Positions 10,391 through 21,932 of a stretch of 64,000 nucleotides of DNA are shown here, in pieces. Below the pieces are notes generated by a model. The model searched no databases, was not told the origin of the DNA, and worked only from the letters and a program-made list of their open reading frames with translations. This stretch comes from Rhizopus arrhizus (Eukaryota; Mucoromycota; Mucoromycetes; Mucorales; Rhizopodaceae). The stretch covers positions 3,100,001-3,164,000 of the forward strand of contig JAKZZE010000001.1 in the NCBI GenBank assembly GCA_024220505.1, written 5' to 3'. Position 1 is the first letter of the stretch; the number at the start of each line of letters is the position of its first letter. The position numbers were made by a program, and so were the translations under genes.

Positions 10391-10426
10391 TCACTGTTTT
10401 GTAGCATGTAGCTTCTAATATAAATA
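10391..10426 (+). promoter_or_regulatory. Shared upstream element and TATA box of CaaX copy 5
   Basis: CACTGTTTTGTAGCATGTAG, then CTTCTAATATAAATACA. Matches the copy 6 element at CACTG, CAT, CTT and AATATAAATA with equal spacing. Confidence 0.5.
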
Positions 10427-10474
10427 CACTCGTCTACTTGATTTCTTGAAGCTTTTGTCAGTCAACAAAGAAAT

Positions 10475-10620
10475 ATGAGTAACAACATAATAAATTCACA
10501 ATGTTCTTTTGAGCATAATTATACAAAAATGTAGTATTTTGATTGAATAAAGAGTACTTGTAGCTATAATTTGTAGAGATGATACTGTGTTATATTTAGT
10601 TTATCTTTTTCATTAATAAA
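10475..10620 (+). pseudogene. CaaX micro-gene, copy 5, apparently frameshifted in exon 2
   Basis: Exon 1 (10475-10530) encodes MSNNIINSQCSFEHNYTK and ends, as in sister copies, at AT before a GTAGTA donor; the ATG is 55 nt after TATAAATA. The acceptor TTTGTAG at 10576 joins to a frame reading DDTVLYLVYLFH with no CaaX box. Shifted by two bases, the same DNA reads Y-C-V-I-F, so a Cys-Val-Ile remnant is present out of frame. Likely a decayed member; an unnoticed alternative splice could rescue it. Confidence 0.45.
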
Positions 10621-10853
10621 CTGTCTAATAACTCTTGTATCTTTATCCTGAATTCTATCTTTTTTGTTCCCTTCATACCATTTATGTTAAAGTCTAAAAG
10701 TAATATTGAATACAGGAATAGTAAAGCAACTATTTATTTGATTGGGAACTGAAGCACTTTGATTTTATTGATCATTTATATGCCTTTTTATTTTTGTTAT
10801 ATTTTCTTAATGGCAATGATGAATAAAATCGGAATTTTATCAAGTATAATGAG

Positions 10854-10889
10854 TCACTGACTGGCAACATATGGACTTGAATATAAATA
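10854..10889 (+). promoter_or_regulatory. Shared upstream element and TATA box of CaaX copy 6
   Basis: CACTGACTGGCAACATATGG, then ACTTGAATATAAATATG. This and the copy 2 element on the opposite strand are the best-conserved pair; TATAAATA starts 53 nt before the ATG. Confidence 0.65.
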
Positions 10890-10934
10890 TGAATCTTTAT
10901 CTTTCTTTTCATCTATTTCATTATTCAAGTTAAT

Positions 10935-11083
10935 ATGGTATTTCCTGATCCTTTGCCTACCCCACCACCGAGCCCGGATGAGTAAGATTTGATGGTAGAG
11001 AATCAAAATAGAAATGTTAATTCTATAATTTGAACTATAGATTTGGTAGACACAGTTGTTGTATTATATCTCGACTATTTTAG
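10935..11083 (+). CDS. Tiny CaaX-type peptide precursor, copy 6 (stop lost after CCIIS)
   Basis: Exons 10935-10981 and 11041-11083 with a 59-nt phase-2 intron (GTAAGA donor, GAACTATAG acceptor). Exon 1 is MVFPDPLPTPPPSPDE, with the same Pro-Pro-Pro-Ser run as copy 2. Exon 2 reads FGRHSCCIIS, but the next codon is CGA where copies 1-4 have TGA, so translation continues R-L-F before TAG. The CaaX box is no longer C-terminal and should not be prenylated unless the tail is removed. Either a recently inactivated copy or a sequencing error at 11072. Confidence 0.55.
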
Positions 11084-11346
11084 AACAAATAAATCACAAC
11101 ATAAACTGTCCATCTATTTTTTATTTTATTTTGCTTATGACCAATAAATACATTTGAGGTAAATTGGCTATTGTGAGAAATAATAATAATAAAAAATGTC
11201 AAGGAAGCTTAATGATAATTCTACAATTTCGACAGTCTCTCTGAATAGGTGGGGGGGGGAGTAATCAAAGAGACGAGACAGATGAAAAAGATAGGATGAG
11301 ATGTGCTATATAAATTATTCAGCTTAAAAGAGCTTGAAGAAGGTGA

Positions 11347-11401
<55 letters not shown>

Positions 11402-11886
11402 GAATATCGCTCATTTCTATTGCCTTTTATGCACTATTTCAATAAATTGATTCATCAAGCGTACAAGTGAAACATTAACTGTTTGCTTTTATCAGAAAAG
11501 TAACCCTTTGTCTGTCTTGAGTTATTTTTGACCAATGTTTCACTATCGAAATGTTTAAAAAGTGTTTAGGAATGATGGATAAACTTATTCAATTCAATAT
11601 TTAAGAAAGCGATTTAACTTATAACCTTATTAATTTTATAACCTCTGTTCTTTAATAAATAATAAGACGCTTAAATATAAATATTCCATTGGCTGAATCA
11701 AATAACAAATCCCCTTTTTTAATATCAACGAATGAAATCAATCGTGTGGACAAAAAGATAACGTTTCAAATCTTTTTATTATTTTCGTATCACACACGAT
11801 GTCAAGGTTATCGGTCATCATTTGATGCAGAATATAAATAAAAAGAGAGAGAGAGAGAGAGAGAAAAAAGAGAAAAAAAAATGTGA
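11084..11886. other. Intergenic, with a 50-nt T run
   Basis: The run spans 11349-11398. No coding potential recognised. The 3' part is the 5' flank of the GATA-factor gene, with a GA dinucleotide repeat at 11847-11863. Confidence 0.6.
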
Positions 11887-12546
11887 ATGAGGGATTATTT
11901 CTTTCTGATGTACACACTTTACTCACAAGTATTATCAAATAACACTGACATCCTTAACACAATAAATAATCAACAACAAGAAGTATCTTGTATTCATCCA
12001 CTTCAAATCCTCTTGCCTTCTTCACCTAACCTATTCGTCTTGTCACCTTTCTTGATTGAAAATAAGAAAGAAGATAGCGATCAGCTTTCACTTCCTCCTG
12101 TCGAATCTTACGTTTATGAAAAAGAACAAGAAGAATTAAATAGTCTGACAGGTTCTGATGTCAATAGGCTTAATGAAGATGATTTGGATTGTGTTGATCA
12201 AAAGCAAGATATATCTTATGAAACTATTGATGATGAACAAGATTCTGATTGGGAAAAACCAAGTTTTAAAAGAATCAAGAAATCAAGACAGTTTGCATCC
12301 TCTTTAAAGAAGTCTATTTGCAGTGATACTGAATGTGATAATTGCCAAATAACAAAAACTCCTCTTTGGAGACGAAGTCCAGAAGGCAAGATTCTTTGTA
12401 ATGCATGTGGTTTATTCCTTAAACTTCATGGAGTCATTCGACCACTCAGTTTAAAATCCGACATCATCAAAAGAAGAAATCGGTCGGGAAGTACCACTGG
12501 TCGACATAAACGATCAAACAAGAAGAGATCTCAAAAGAAAGTCTAA
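11887..12546 (+). CDS. GATA-type zinc-finger transcription factor
   Basis: Single-exon, 219 aa. One GATA finger at about residues 149-173, CDNC-X17-CNAC with the core [20 protein letters not shown] (type IVa, 17-residue loop), followed by the basic tail [20 protein letters not shown] and a Lys/Arg-rich C-terminus. The [15 protein letters not shown] tail matches fungal nitrogen- and iron-regulatory GATA factors (AreA/Gzf3/SreA group), but one finger alone does not say which. The N-terminal half is acidic and unstructured. The main ATG at 11887 directly follows a minimal upstream ATGTGA (start-stop) at 11881, which could damp translation. Confidence 0.88.
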   Translation: MRDYFFLMYTLYSQVLSNNTDILNTINNQQQEVSCIHPLQILLPSSPNLFVLSPFLIENKKEDSDQLSLPPVESYVYEKEQEELNSLTGSDVNRLNEDDLDCVDQKQDISYETIDDEQDSDWEKPSFKRIKKSRQFASSLKKSICSDTECDNCQITKTPLWRRSPEGKILCNACGLFLKLHGVIRPLSLKSDIIKRRNRSGSTTGRHKRSNKKRSQKKV

Positions 12547-12686
12547 ATTCTTATTTTTTTTTTAATTCTCATCAATCATTCGTAAATAAAGTGCAAATGC
12601 AACATGAAATAATATCACATAAGTAGAACATGTATTTTTTGGTTATCTACAACACACAAACATTCAATAATCCACATTGTTTTTAT

Positions 12687-14631
12687 TTAACGCTTTTGTG
12701 TTTTCAACTTTTTAGCTTGCTTACTAGCATATTCAGCGTACATATCAGACAAGTCTTCATCATTTGCACCCACAGACATCTTTGATTTCCTTTCAGCATC
12801 ATATTTTGCACGAAGAGTGGATTCATCCAAGCCTTTTTCTAATTCACTTGGATCAATAGCCACTTCAACATTATCTGCTTTTCTTTTAGAAGGTACATTG
12901 GTTGTCTCATTCACTGCAGATAAATCATATCCATGTTGTGATCCCATAAAGCCACTAACTGATTTCTTAACCTCTGGAAGGACTTGATATAATTGTTTAG
13001 GTCCTTCATCCTCATCTCTCTTACGATCCTTGCGAAGTTCAATGTGAGCAGGTGTTTCTAATCCAGAGGCAACTGAAGCTATGCCAGAAGGTGTAGCCAA
13101 GCCATCAGCAATTTCTTGAGACACACCTGTCTCATCAACTTGTTCTTCTTCCTTTTCTTCTTCTTCTTCCTCTTCTTCTTCCTCCTCTTCCTCTTCTTCT
13201 TCTTCTTCGTATTCTTCCTCAGGTTCAAGTTCACCCCAAAGCTGTCTATCGATAGGTTCTACAATTTCAGGAGGAGCAGCCTCAGGTTGAGCAACACCAA
13301 ATACGTCACCATAAAGTGGACGATTGTATTCATCAACAGGAGGTCGACCCCAACCACCAGGATGGTACCCCCACTGAGCACCTTCTGGTATCGGTGCATT
13401 CAAACCAGGAATTTTAAGATTAGGATAACTTGGTGGAGGACCATAACGTTGCATGTTGATGAGCCATGGAGGAGGTGCCAAAGGAGGCATATTCAAAGCT
13501 TCTTTTAATTCACCAGACAGTTGGCCAGGCTTTTGTTCTTTTAATTTCGTTTCAAACTCTTTGCCTTCATAATACAGTTCGCCATGTATTGTAAATTTGG
13601 GCCTTGTTTGAAATCTGAAAAAGGCATCATGCAATTTTTGATAGTCAACGTCGAGTTTACCCATCCTAGGTGCCACTTTTTCTTTCATCTTTCCTCTTAG
13701 ACCTGCTGCATTTTCCTTTTCTCTGACTGCTTCACGCATTTCCATAATACCTGTATCCTTTATAAAGTCTAATAAAAAGTGAGTAAACTAAAGTCATTGG
13801 TTGAACCCTATGTGTTACCTGGAAGTTCCCATGGTGGTTTTTCAATACCGCGTTTTCCTTGAAGGTATTTACGCTTTTGACTCCAGTGTGCAGGAACAGG
13901 AACTGTATTGCGATATGATTTAAGTGAAATGAGCAATTTAGGGTCTGATGCAGTTACATCCCACCACTAATAACAATAAGTCTTATTGCTAAATAATAAT
14001 TCTATAAATTTACCTCTACAACTTCTGGCTTTTTCACAAGTTGTTTTAATTCAGCAACTGTCAAACGTTGTATCTTTTTAAGCTTCTTTTTAGATAAAGG
14101 CTGATCAGAGTCTTCATTCTCTTCATCTTCATTTTCTTCATTTCCATCTCCAAGTTGACTTTGTGATTTATCATGTACAGGAAATTCCTAGTTTTTTTTT
14201 TAAAATGTTAATTCAAAATGAAATCGGCTTTGTTTTATTAATCAAGAGTATTACTTACCTCTTCATTATCTTCAGGTTTTCCTGTTTGGAAGTGCTTAAA
14301 AATATCAGAAAATTGCTGCAAAGTATTTTCATCTAATCTTGACATGCCGTCCACTTTCTTTAACGTTGAAATATCAATCGGTTGAACAACATACTCAATT
14401 TCAACACCATCAAGTGATTCGTCCTTTTGCTGCTGCTTTTCTATTTCCTAAAAGTATACAGTAATTAGGCAACTGTGCAATGTAAAAAATTCAGATCATT
14501 ACTTTTCTTTGAGCTTCTTCTGCCAAACGTTGTTTTTTGCTCTTCTTTTTATTCCTTTTTCTTATTTTTAGTGCCTTTGAAGCTGCTTCATCCTTTTTAT
14601 GAATGTCAGCGGCTACTGCTACTTCTGTCAT
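12687..14631 (-). CDS. SF3B2: Splicing factor 3B subunit 2 (SAP145/Cus1)
   Basis: Subunit of the U2 snRNP SF3b complex that helps bind the branch-site helix. About five exons from ATG 14631 to TAA 12687. N-terminus is a Lys-rich coiled region (KKSKKQRLAEEAQRK). The DUF382 core follows: LTVAELKQLVKKPEVVE, WWDVTASDPKLLISLKSYRN, VPVPAHWSQKRKYLQGKRG, PPWELPDFI, then the PSP box around YPNLKIPGLNAPIPEGAQWG and GGWGRPPVDEYNRPLYGDVFG. A glutamate-rich run of about 25 residues sits at 13140-13220. The order and spacing are those of Cus1/SAP145. Confidence 0.93.
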
Positions 14632-15208
14632 TGTTTTAACTTTTGAAGCACAAGCAACAAAAAAAAAAAAAAAAAAAAAAAAAGGGCGTGAAAATATGAC
14701 GCAGATACAGTCACACTAGACTACGGGTAAAAAAAAACGAGCGGAGTTTGTGTTGAGAAATCATGCTTTACTACAGCACTTTTCATTTGTGTTTCCATCC
14801 CATATCGTATCTAACTGGCTGATTTTCATTTTATGTGAGCCATTATCAAAGTATAATTATCATGATTCATTGGATGCTTGTTAATAGCCTTTTCCAAATA
14901 GACCCATACCAGTTTTGTCTCTGGGTCATTTTAATAACTTGAATTATGATATTTTTTTATATAAAGTAGCACTGTTTTGCTGCTACCTCCATTTGTTTAT
15001 CTGGTTTTATTTGCAATACAGGATGTACACTAATTTCGCAAACACAAAATCTCCAGAATAAAGACAAAAGGTGCGGAACATTGCTCTCTGGGATGTCTTT
15101 AAATACTCCTCCCCTTTCCCCAATATCTCAGAATTATTCTTGTACTTTTCAAAGAAAAAAAAAACTTGCTGATAATCTGAAGGCAATATTCTTATAAAAT
15201 TCATGATT
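14632..15208. other. Intergenic, nothing recognised
   Basis: Includes a poly-A run at about 14661-14683 just upstream of SF3B2. No supported gene. Confidence 0.55.
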
Positions 15209-16000
15209 CCAGATTGTTATTATCGGCTAAATGAACTGTCACTTCTTCTTCATTGAGACTATTAGAAGAATTAACCTTTCTAGCAGTGTAAGATATCATT
15301 TTTACGCTTGAAACAAGAAAGATGTGCTTGCATAATTCAACTTGACCATGGTATGAACCACTAGAAAGATAGTTATTCTGACAAATATAATCAAAATTGA
15401 ATCAGAAAAAGATTCACATCTAAAAGACTCTTTCAAAGGAATACTTAAATTATTCTTCTGTACAAAACCAAACAACTTACATTATCTATATTTTCAGTGA
15501 CCATATAAATTGATTTATCAACAGCAATATCATTTGCTCTTTCTTGATAAAAACATTCTTTTTATACCAACACGTACAGCATCTTGTCGATAGTCTGCAA
15601 TACATTATGTAAAAAAAGACAAAGCCATTCTATCCATACAAATATTCCTAGTGCGACCAAAATAATAGATCCTAACTGGTTATCCTATGATTCAATATAG
15701 TTATTGATAACAAAGGCACTTATTCTACCAAGAATAAATCAATAATTTCCTTGTCTATATTAGTAACTGTAAAAGACAAAGAACCCTCCTGAAACTCAAT
15801 TTTAAAATAATAAAAGCTAGCAACATAACCGTTGCATCTAAAACAGTTCTAGGCGAGCACATGCTTATACAGTCTTCATTGTAGAATCGACAACTTTGAT
15901 ACCTGATCTTTTATCCTTCTCCCATGTTTTCTTCATATGTCAATGGTACAATGATATATTGATTCACCAAACACTTTACAAAGAGCAGATATTTCAGTCT
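15209..16000 (-). pseudogene. Decayed protein-coding gene of unknown family
   Basis: Segments of protein-like text continue across frames on the minus strand. From 5' to 3': WEKDKRSGIKVVDSTMKT, CSPRTVLDATVMLLAF, KIEFQEGSLSFTVTNIDKEI, ADYRQDAVRVGIKRMFLSR, a one-base shift, then ANDIAVDKSIYMVTENIDN and, after a GTAAGT...GTCAG segment, NNYLSSGSYHGQVELCKH to a stop near 15209. At least two frameshifts are needed, hence pseudogene. I cannot name the family. It may be a mobile-element protein, since a transposase relic lies nearby. Confidence 0.35.
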
Positions 16001-17209
16001 AGTTGCAATCAGTCATTATCTTTTTGACTGAAAGATTATTACCAGTAAAATCGTATTTTAGCTCATTGTAGAAAAATCACGTATAATGACCACTGAAAAG
16101 TAGAAGGTATTTAAATTTTGGAGCTTGAGGGCAATAAAGTATTTGACTCGCTTGTGTACAACAATTACGACGTAATTCAGCAAGTCACCTTCCATTTGTA
16201 ATATCCTATTTTGTACACACTTTCAATTTATAGAACAGACTAACATTATATACATTTTCTCTATAATTTAAGGGCTTTGTGAGAGTCCACAGAACTCCAT
16301 CACACAAACTATTGGATAAAAGACCGCTGCTATCTGGATAACAATCCCTTTTTCAAACGCTCCTTTCCTTCAGTTTCAATATCAGTTAAAGCTTAGATGG
16401 TAAGCCTATATATACTCATAGAAAATATACCAAACTCTATATTTTGCATTTCTATTTATATAGGCTTGAAGCTATTCGCGATATCTTGGGAATATAATAG
16501 ATGGTCTTGTGCGAACCAGGAATGATAGTCATTATTGAATTAGCAGATAGTATAATACAAACGTTGAAATAAAATCTGAAAGCGATTGTATGATCTAACA
16601 GTAATAAAATGAATAAGGTTTTTACAGTCTTGTATCACAGTAAAATGTTGCGATGTTAAAATAACAAATGGTTTAATATTAAATAGAGAAAACAATATGC
16701 TTTGATAGCTTGACTGCTCGAGATAATAATCATTAAATACGACGACCACTCTTTAACTTAATTGCACCCACCTTTTCAAGGGAAGTTCAAAACTTTATCA
16801 AACTACTACCTAATGTGTTCTCATGGTATTAGGCTATGATTGATATCTTATAATTTTTACCCTTTAATTATCGAAAAAATATATGATACATATTAAACTC
16901 AATTACTAAAAATCAAACAAATAATTGAAATTCATAAAGGTAAAGCACACTATTAATATCGACCAGAGATATGGAATAAATTCAAACGTTTTTATATAAA
17001 GTAGGTTGCGTGATCATTGATGTTATAGATATGGTCAATTTATCACCAAATTATTTCTTTCAAGCTTTATGAAGACAACTTCAGTGCTTCAAGATTAATT
17101 ATATTATTTTCATAAAACTTTATAATAGAGGTACATATAATAAGTAAGCACAGCATCAATTAAAGAAAAATATTCAAGAAAACCACAGTCCATATGTGGT
17201 CACTCAGAT
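16001..17209. other. Intergenic, nothing recognised
   Basis: AT-rich with no ORF I can support; a 69-codon stretch at 16540-16749 lacks recognisable features. Confidence 0.5.
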
Positions 17210-17520
17210 ATTTAGAGCGTTCTAAAAATGTTGAAAAAGAAAGACTTTTTGAGTTGGTTTATCCAAATGGCGTGAGTGTCCGTTCGGCTGTCTTGTGATT
17301 AAACATGAAACTACATGCTGCTAACAATGATTTCGAAAAAAGCAAAAGGATTTCATTGAAAGGAAATCTGGTAGTAGTAGACATGTAGGACGACTAATAT
17401 CAAATGCTGAACATAAAGAATTTCTTATTAATATGATTGACGAAAATACCAGTTCTTCATACTGGATGATATGATGGAGAGTTTTATGACACAGCTTGGG
17501 CAGTTCGATATTGGCAAATC
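17210..17520 (+). mobile_element. Tc1-like transposase relic (N-terminal HTH part)
   Basis: Plus-strand text in several frames resembles the N-terminal HTH region of the better-preserved elements in this window: ERLFELVYPNGVSVRSAV, then KKQKDFIERKSGSSRHVGRL and SNAEHKEFLINMIDEN (compare LNENHKMHLINFFDENPSAV at 25840 and LTEEHSKFIVDYIEKN at 63100). Frameshifts and stops throughout; no catalytic domain is left. Confidence 0.5.
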
Positions 17521-17601
17521 AAAGGAAAAAAAAAAAAATTATACGAGCTGAATTTTATTTTTGAGATTAACAGTTTGTGTATATCAAACAATTCTGATTT
17601 T

Positions 17602-20600
17602 TTATAGCTGTGGTAAAGCTATCAATAGTTTTTTCACAATACGTTTACCAGCGTGGAGATTTAATAAACGAATACGCTCGTTATGCAAATGAGCTTGATC
17701 AGAAGATTGTCCAAAGGGAATATGAATAGCTGGAGCATCACAAAACCTTTCCAAATAACGAACAGCAGGGATAGAACCACCTTCTCGAATATAAAGAGGT
17801 TTCATCTTCCATTCTTCCTCAATTGCTTTCTCTACCGCCTTAAAATATTTACTATTTAAATCACCAAGCCAGTACTCTGCTACACTTTGAATGTCAACAC
17901 GTATTTTGTTGTCTGAATTGCACTCGACAAACAACTGGTCGATGTAACCAGAAAACTGGGAGCATAATTCATATATGGATTGATCAGGTACTACTCGCAT
18001 ACTCACAGATGCCTTTGCACTTCTCGGAATGATGGTTGGATTATTAACAGACACATCTATTTTATGAACTGTCAATGTAGGGTATCTCCATCTGCGCATC
18101 AATTGCTGTTTTAAGTTCCGAGCATCTTGCTGTTCCTCGTTTACTTTTACCTTACACGGCATTGTCGATGATCGATTGATGGGACACATGATCGGATGAT
18201 GCGTTCTAGTGCTTGATTGAGCTGTTTTGGACGATTGCATCCATTCCACGAGCGGTTCATAGAGCTTTTCTTCAGCTTCTGTTACTGGCCTAACGTCTTT
18301 ATAAAAACCTGGTATAAGCACTTGCTTGTTGGTATCTATTAATCTTCCAAGCACATGAATCAAGTCAACTAACGGTTCTGATACTGCTCCTCCCTCAACC
18401 CCAGAATGCAAATCTGCACGCTCATTATGTATAGACACCGTGGCATGAACAACACCTCTTAGTCCGTATGTGATGCATGGAACATCCTCACCAAGCCAAT
18501 ATGAGTTACTTTAAAAAAATCATAATTATGAAGGATGCTTTTCATTGTAGCAAGCTACCTTGTGGCTTACCTTAGCAAAATCATATCAATCTCCTTAAAT
18601 AGTTCCTTTTGCTGGTTGACTGCTTCATAAAATCCTACGCTTCCACTTTCTTCTTCGCCCTCAATCAAAAACACCACATTGACATCTAACTGACCTTCTT
18701 TCAATAGCTCGCTCACAGCAAATATACAAGCAAGAATCGGCCCCTATTGATTACAAATTAGTGTACGTATATTCTATCAACTGACTCAACCTGCCTTATT
18801 ATCACTCGTACCCCTTCCATACAAGTATCCATTCTTGCCCGTCAATTGGAAAGGATCACTGCCCCACAAATCTTTTTCGTGTTCGACAGCAACGACGTCG
18901 TAATGACCATATATTAAAACAGTAGGAATCCGATGTTGGCCGTTGTTCTTACCACTGAATCTGCCGTATACCAAAGGATTACGACCCACAGCACCGGGTA
19001 TCATTCGACTGACGGCGCCCAACTGCCGAAGGACATTTTTGAGAAAGCGAGCCCCCCTTCTACATTCTTCCACATAATCAGGAGTACCACTGATGGTCTG
19101 GATGGCTATCCATTCTTTCAAGACGAACAACATGGTGTCATCAGATGACGCTGTCTCTTGAAGTGTTCCCTGGCTTGATTTTCTAAATGTGTCGGCAGAA
19201 ACATTTTTACTAGAAGATATGCTCCAAAACTTGATGCAGTGATCGCTACACCCTGAAATAAGATAATTTCCACGCGTAGTTAACGATAAGACAATGCCTT
19301 GATGGTCTGTTAGATGCTCTCTTAATTGAAACCCTTCATTCCACAACTTGATTGATCCATCAGCGGATGCACTTACAAATCCATTCCCTTTAATGGCTAC
19401 ATCTAACACATCATCCTAGAACACTTCTTTTTAGTATTATTTCTTTATTATGCTTTTCTATTACAGTATGTGCCATGACGGATCTAATCATTTGATGCTA
19501 ATGTTATGTTAGTAAATAACAATAAAAAAGAGAGACTGAATAGATACAAAAAAGAGCTACCGTTTCTAGGTCCCAAATCTATTCCATGGGCATGAGTATA
19601 AACATCTCTTTATGTGTAGATGTGGTACCTGAACATCGCCACCTTGTACACCACAAAACAAATAGCCATCTTCAGATAGAGCAAGGCACAGTACTCCTTT
19701 GTCTGAGCTTCCTCTTAAAGTATGTACGTGCTGGATGGAGCTTCCTAGAATAGACCATATCTTATATATATGAGTTATTGTGCCTTAAAAACTAAAGACT
19801 AATTTTTTTTTTTACTTTGATATCTCCATCACCAGAGCCACTGATTAATACTTCACTTTCGATATTAGGAATGCTTCTCGTATGCAATAAACAATAGACA
19901 TATCCATCATGAGCATTGCTACAAACATTTCTTTCTCTAATTACACGCGTGGTTACATTCCTGTCTTCCTCCCTAGGATGCTCATTCTGGTCAAAGAAAT
20001 TGATTGTACTTTCTTTTCTAAACGATGAAGAAATGGTAGGTATATCCAAGGCATGATCGTGCGTTTGAGGGTCAGTAAAGTCATACCACTAAAAAAAATC
20101 ATTTCTAGACAAAAAGCAAGCACTTTTTTTTTCACAATTTTACTTGAATGCTCGTGTTTTGACTCCCAAAGAATAAAAGATTATTTTGATCACAGTAAGC
20201 AACTGAAAAGATATCACCCACATCACGACAAGACTGAATAATGTACGTGCATGACAACGTTTCTGTATTCCAAACCCGAATCGTCCCATCACCTGAGCAA
20301 CTAAACAAGTACTTCTCGTCAGCTGATAGCGTCAGTCCCAGCACACTTCCTGTATGCCCTTTTAAAACCGTTTTGAGACTAAAAGTGAGAAGACACCACA
20401 CCTAGAGTTGTCATATAAATAATTCTTTCCTTTTCAATCTACAGGCGCACTTACATGTATCATTGAACTTTGACTTCCACTATACACGTATTGTTGGCTT
20501 GTGGCCAAGGATAGCACAGAATTATTATCTTCTTGTGATATAGTATGTATACAGTGTGCTGAGTTGGTGGGTCGGTTGTTTGCCAGTTGGGATAGATTAC

Positions 20601-20700
20601 CTTTTTTTGAAATGCAAAAATATTATTTGTTGCTACTTTAGCTTTTTGTAAGTATACCTAAAGGTCCTGAATCTCCTCCTTTATAGCCAATTGAGCCCAT
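17602..20700 (-). CDS. DUG2: DUG2-type glutathione-degradosome peptidase subunit (WD40 plus M20 peptidase)
   Basis: Part of the GGT-independent glutathione degradation complex in the cytosol. Starts MGSIGYKGGDSGPLG at 20700 and runs over about eight exons to TAA 17602. The N-terminal half has WD40 repeats, for example GHTGSVLGLTLSADEKYL/SGDGTIRVWN and GFVSASADGSIKLWN. The C-terminal half is an M20 metallopeptidase: YGHYDVVAV (zinc His and Asp), YGRGTSDNKAG, EGEEESGS (catalytic Glu), HNERADLHSGVEGGAVSEP, and FGQSSDQAHLHNERI. The fusion order WD40-M20 is diagnostic for Dug2. Introns are short; the ORF appears intact. Confidence 0.9.
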
Positions 20701-21900
20701 TTTTAGTAAAGACGTGAAAAACAAACAGAAAGCAAGAAAAATAAACAAGACGCTTTGATCCGTCTTTTAAGCTCAGCATCGTAATGCTTTAGTTTTTTTT
20801 AAATAAAGGATTTTATTCAGGTGCCGCAAGGCGTACATCATTACAAGTGGCAAACAGGGTACAGTCAGTTTGATTATTTGTATTTTGTTGCTACGTGATA
20901 AAATGATAAAAGCTTATTAACCCTCACTATATTTGTAGTATTTCCGATTACAATGTTTAATGTGTCCATCAGTCTCATAGGCTATGGGCATGTCTTGAAG
21001 TTGTACACATCTGTCAAGAGTTATGACCTTGCAAATGAATTTCAAGTTGAGCGATCAAAATCCACGTACTCTTTGGTTTCAAAATGGATTAGATAAATAG
21101 GTAACTGACGCAACTTATGAAACTATCGAGTTATCTTTGCTCTGTCGGCATCATATTTGCTGGTATATAGTCATCTGTGCTATCTGTATGTATGAGGCAT
21201 TGTACGCTGAAATCCAATTTGCTCGCAGCATTTTATGACATTGCCAGCTTAGACAATGATTATATTCAAACTTAAATTGATAAATACTGCTTTGATAGGC
21301 TTTTTGTCCTCTTGACCAGAGGCTTTATTATGAGAACGTAGTTTAGCCACCTTGGTGCCTTTTTTTGACTAGAAGGTGTTGTAGGATATGATTGGTTTGA
21401 ATAAATAGAAAAATTATTCAGATGATATGCCTCCACCGTGTAGACGTATTTTGGTTCCAAGGTGCTTATAAGGCATAATGAAGGCCATCAACATTCTTAA
21501 ATACTTTTCCTTCTAATGAAGATATATACCATACTTGGCTGTTACCGTCAGATGTGCTTTCTTGTTTGCAATTATGTGGCAAAATGGCGATGTAAAAGAA
21601 AAAAAGAAAAAGAAATATTGATGCAATAGATGCTTGAATTGTTCTTTCAAAGGTGTTTAGAAAAGCTCCTTTATTTTCAAGCATACAATTGTATATAAAC
21701 TGTATTGTAGTTGAACTAAATTAGGCATTCCTGCTACAATGTGTTAAAATTAACTGTTATTGATTTTGCCCTTTAAGATATTTTCGTAAAAGCAAACAGA
21801 CGAATGGGATAAAATCTAGCCATATTTGACCTGTGGCTTTTATTGGTCAAATTTCGTTTGAAGCTGGAATGCAATTAATGTGTTGCTACAACTGTTGATA

Positions 21901-21932
<32 letters not shown>

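Noticed and set aside
13116..13508. 130-codon plus-strand ORF rich in Phe
   Set aside because: Antisense shadow of the glutamate-rich SF3B2 region.
21272..21684. Two adjacent minus-strand open stretches, one with a hydrophobic segment
   Set aside because: No splice solution joins them convincingly and no domain is recognised.
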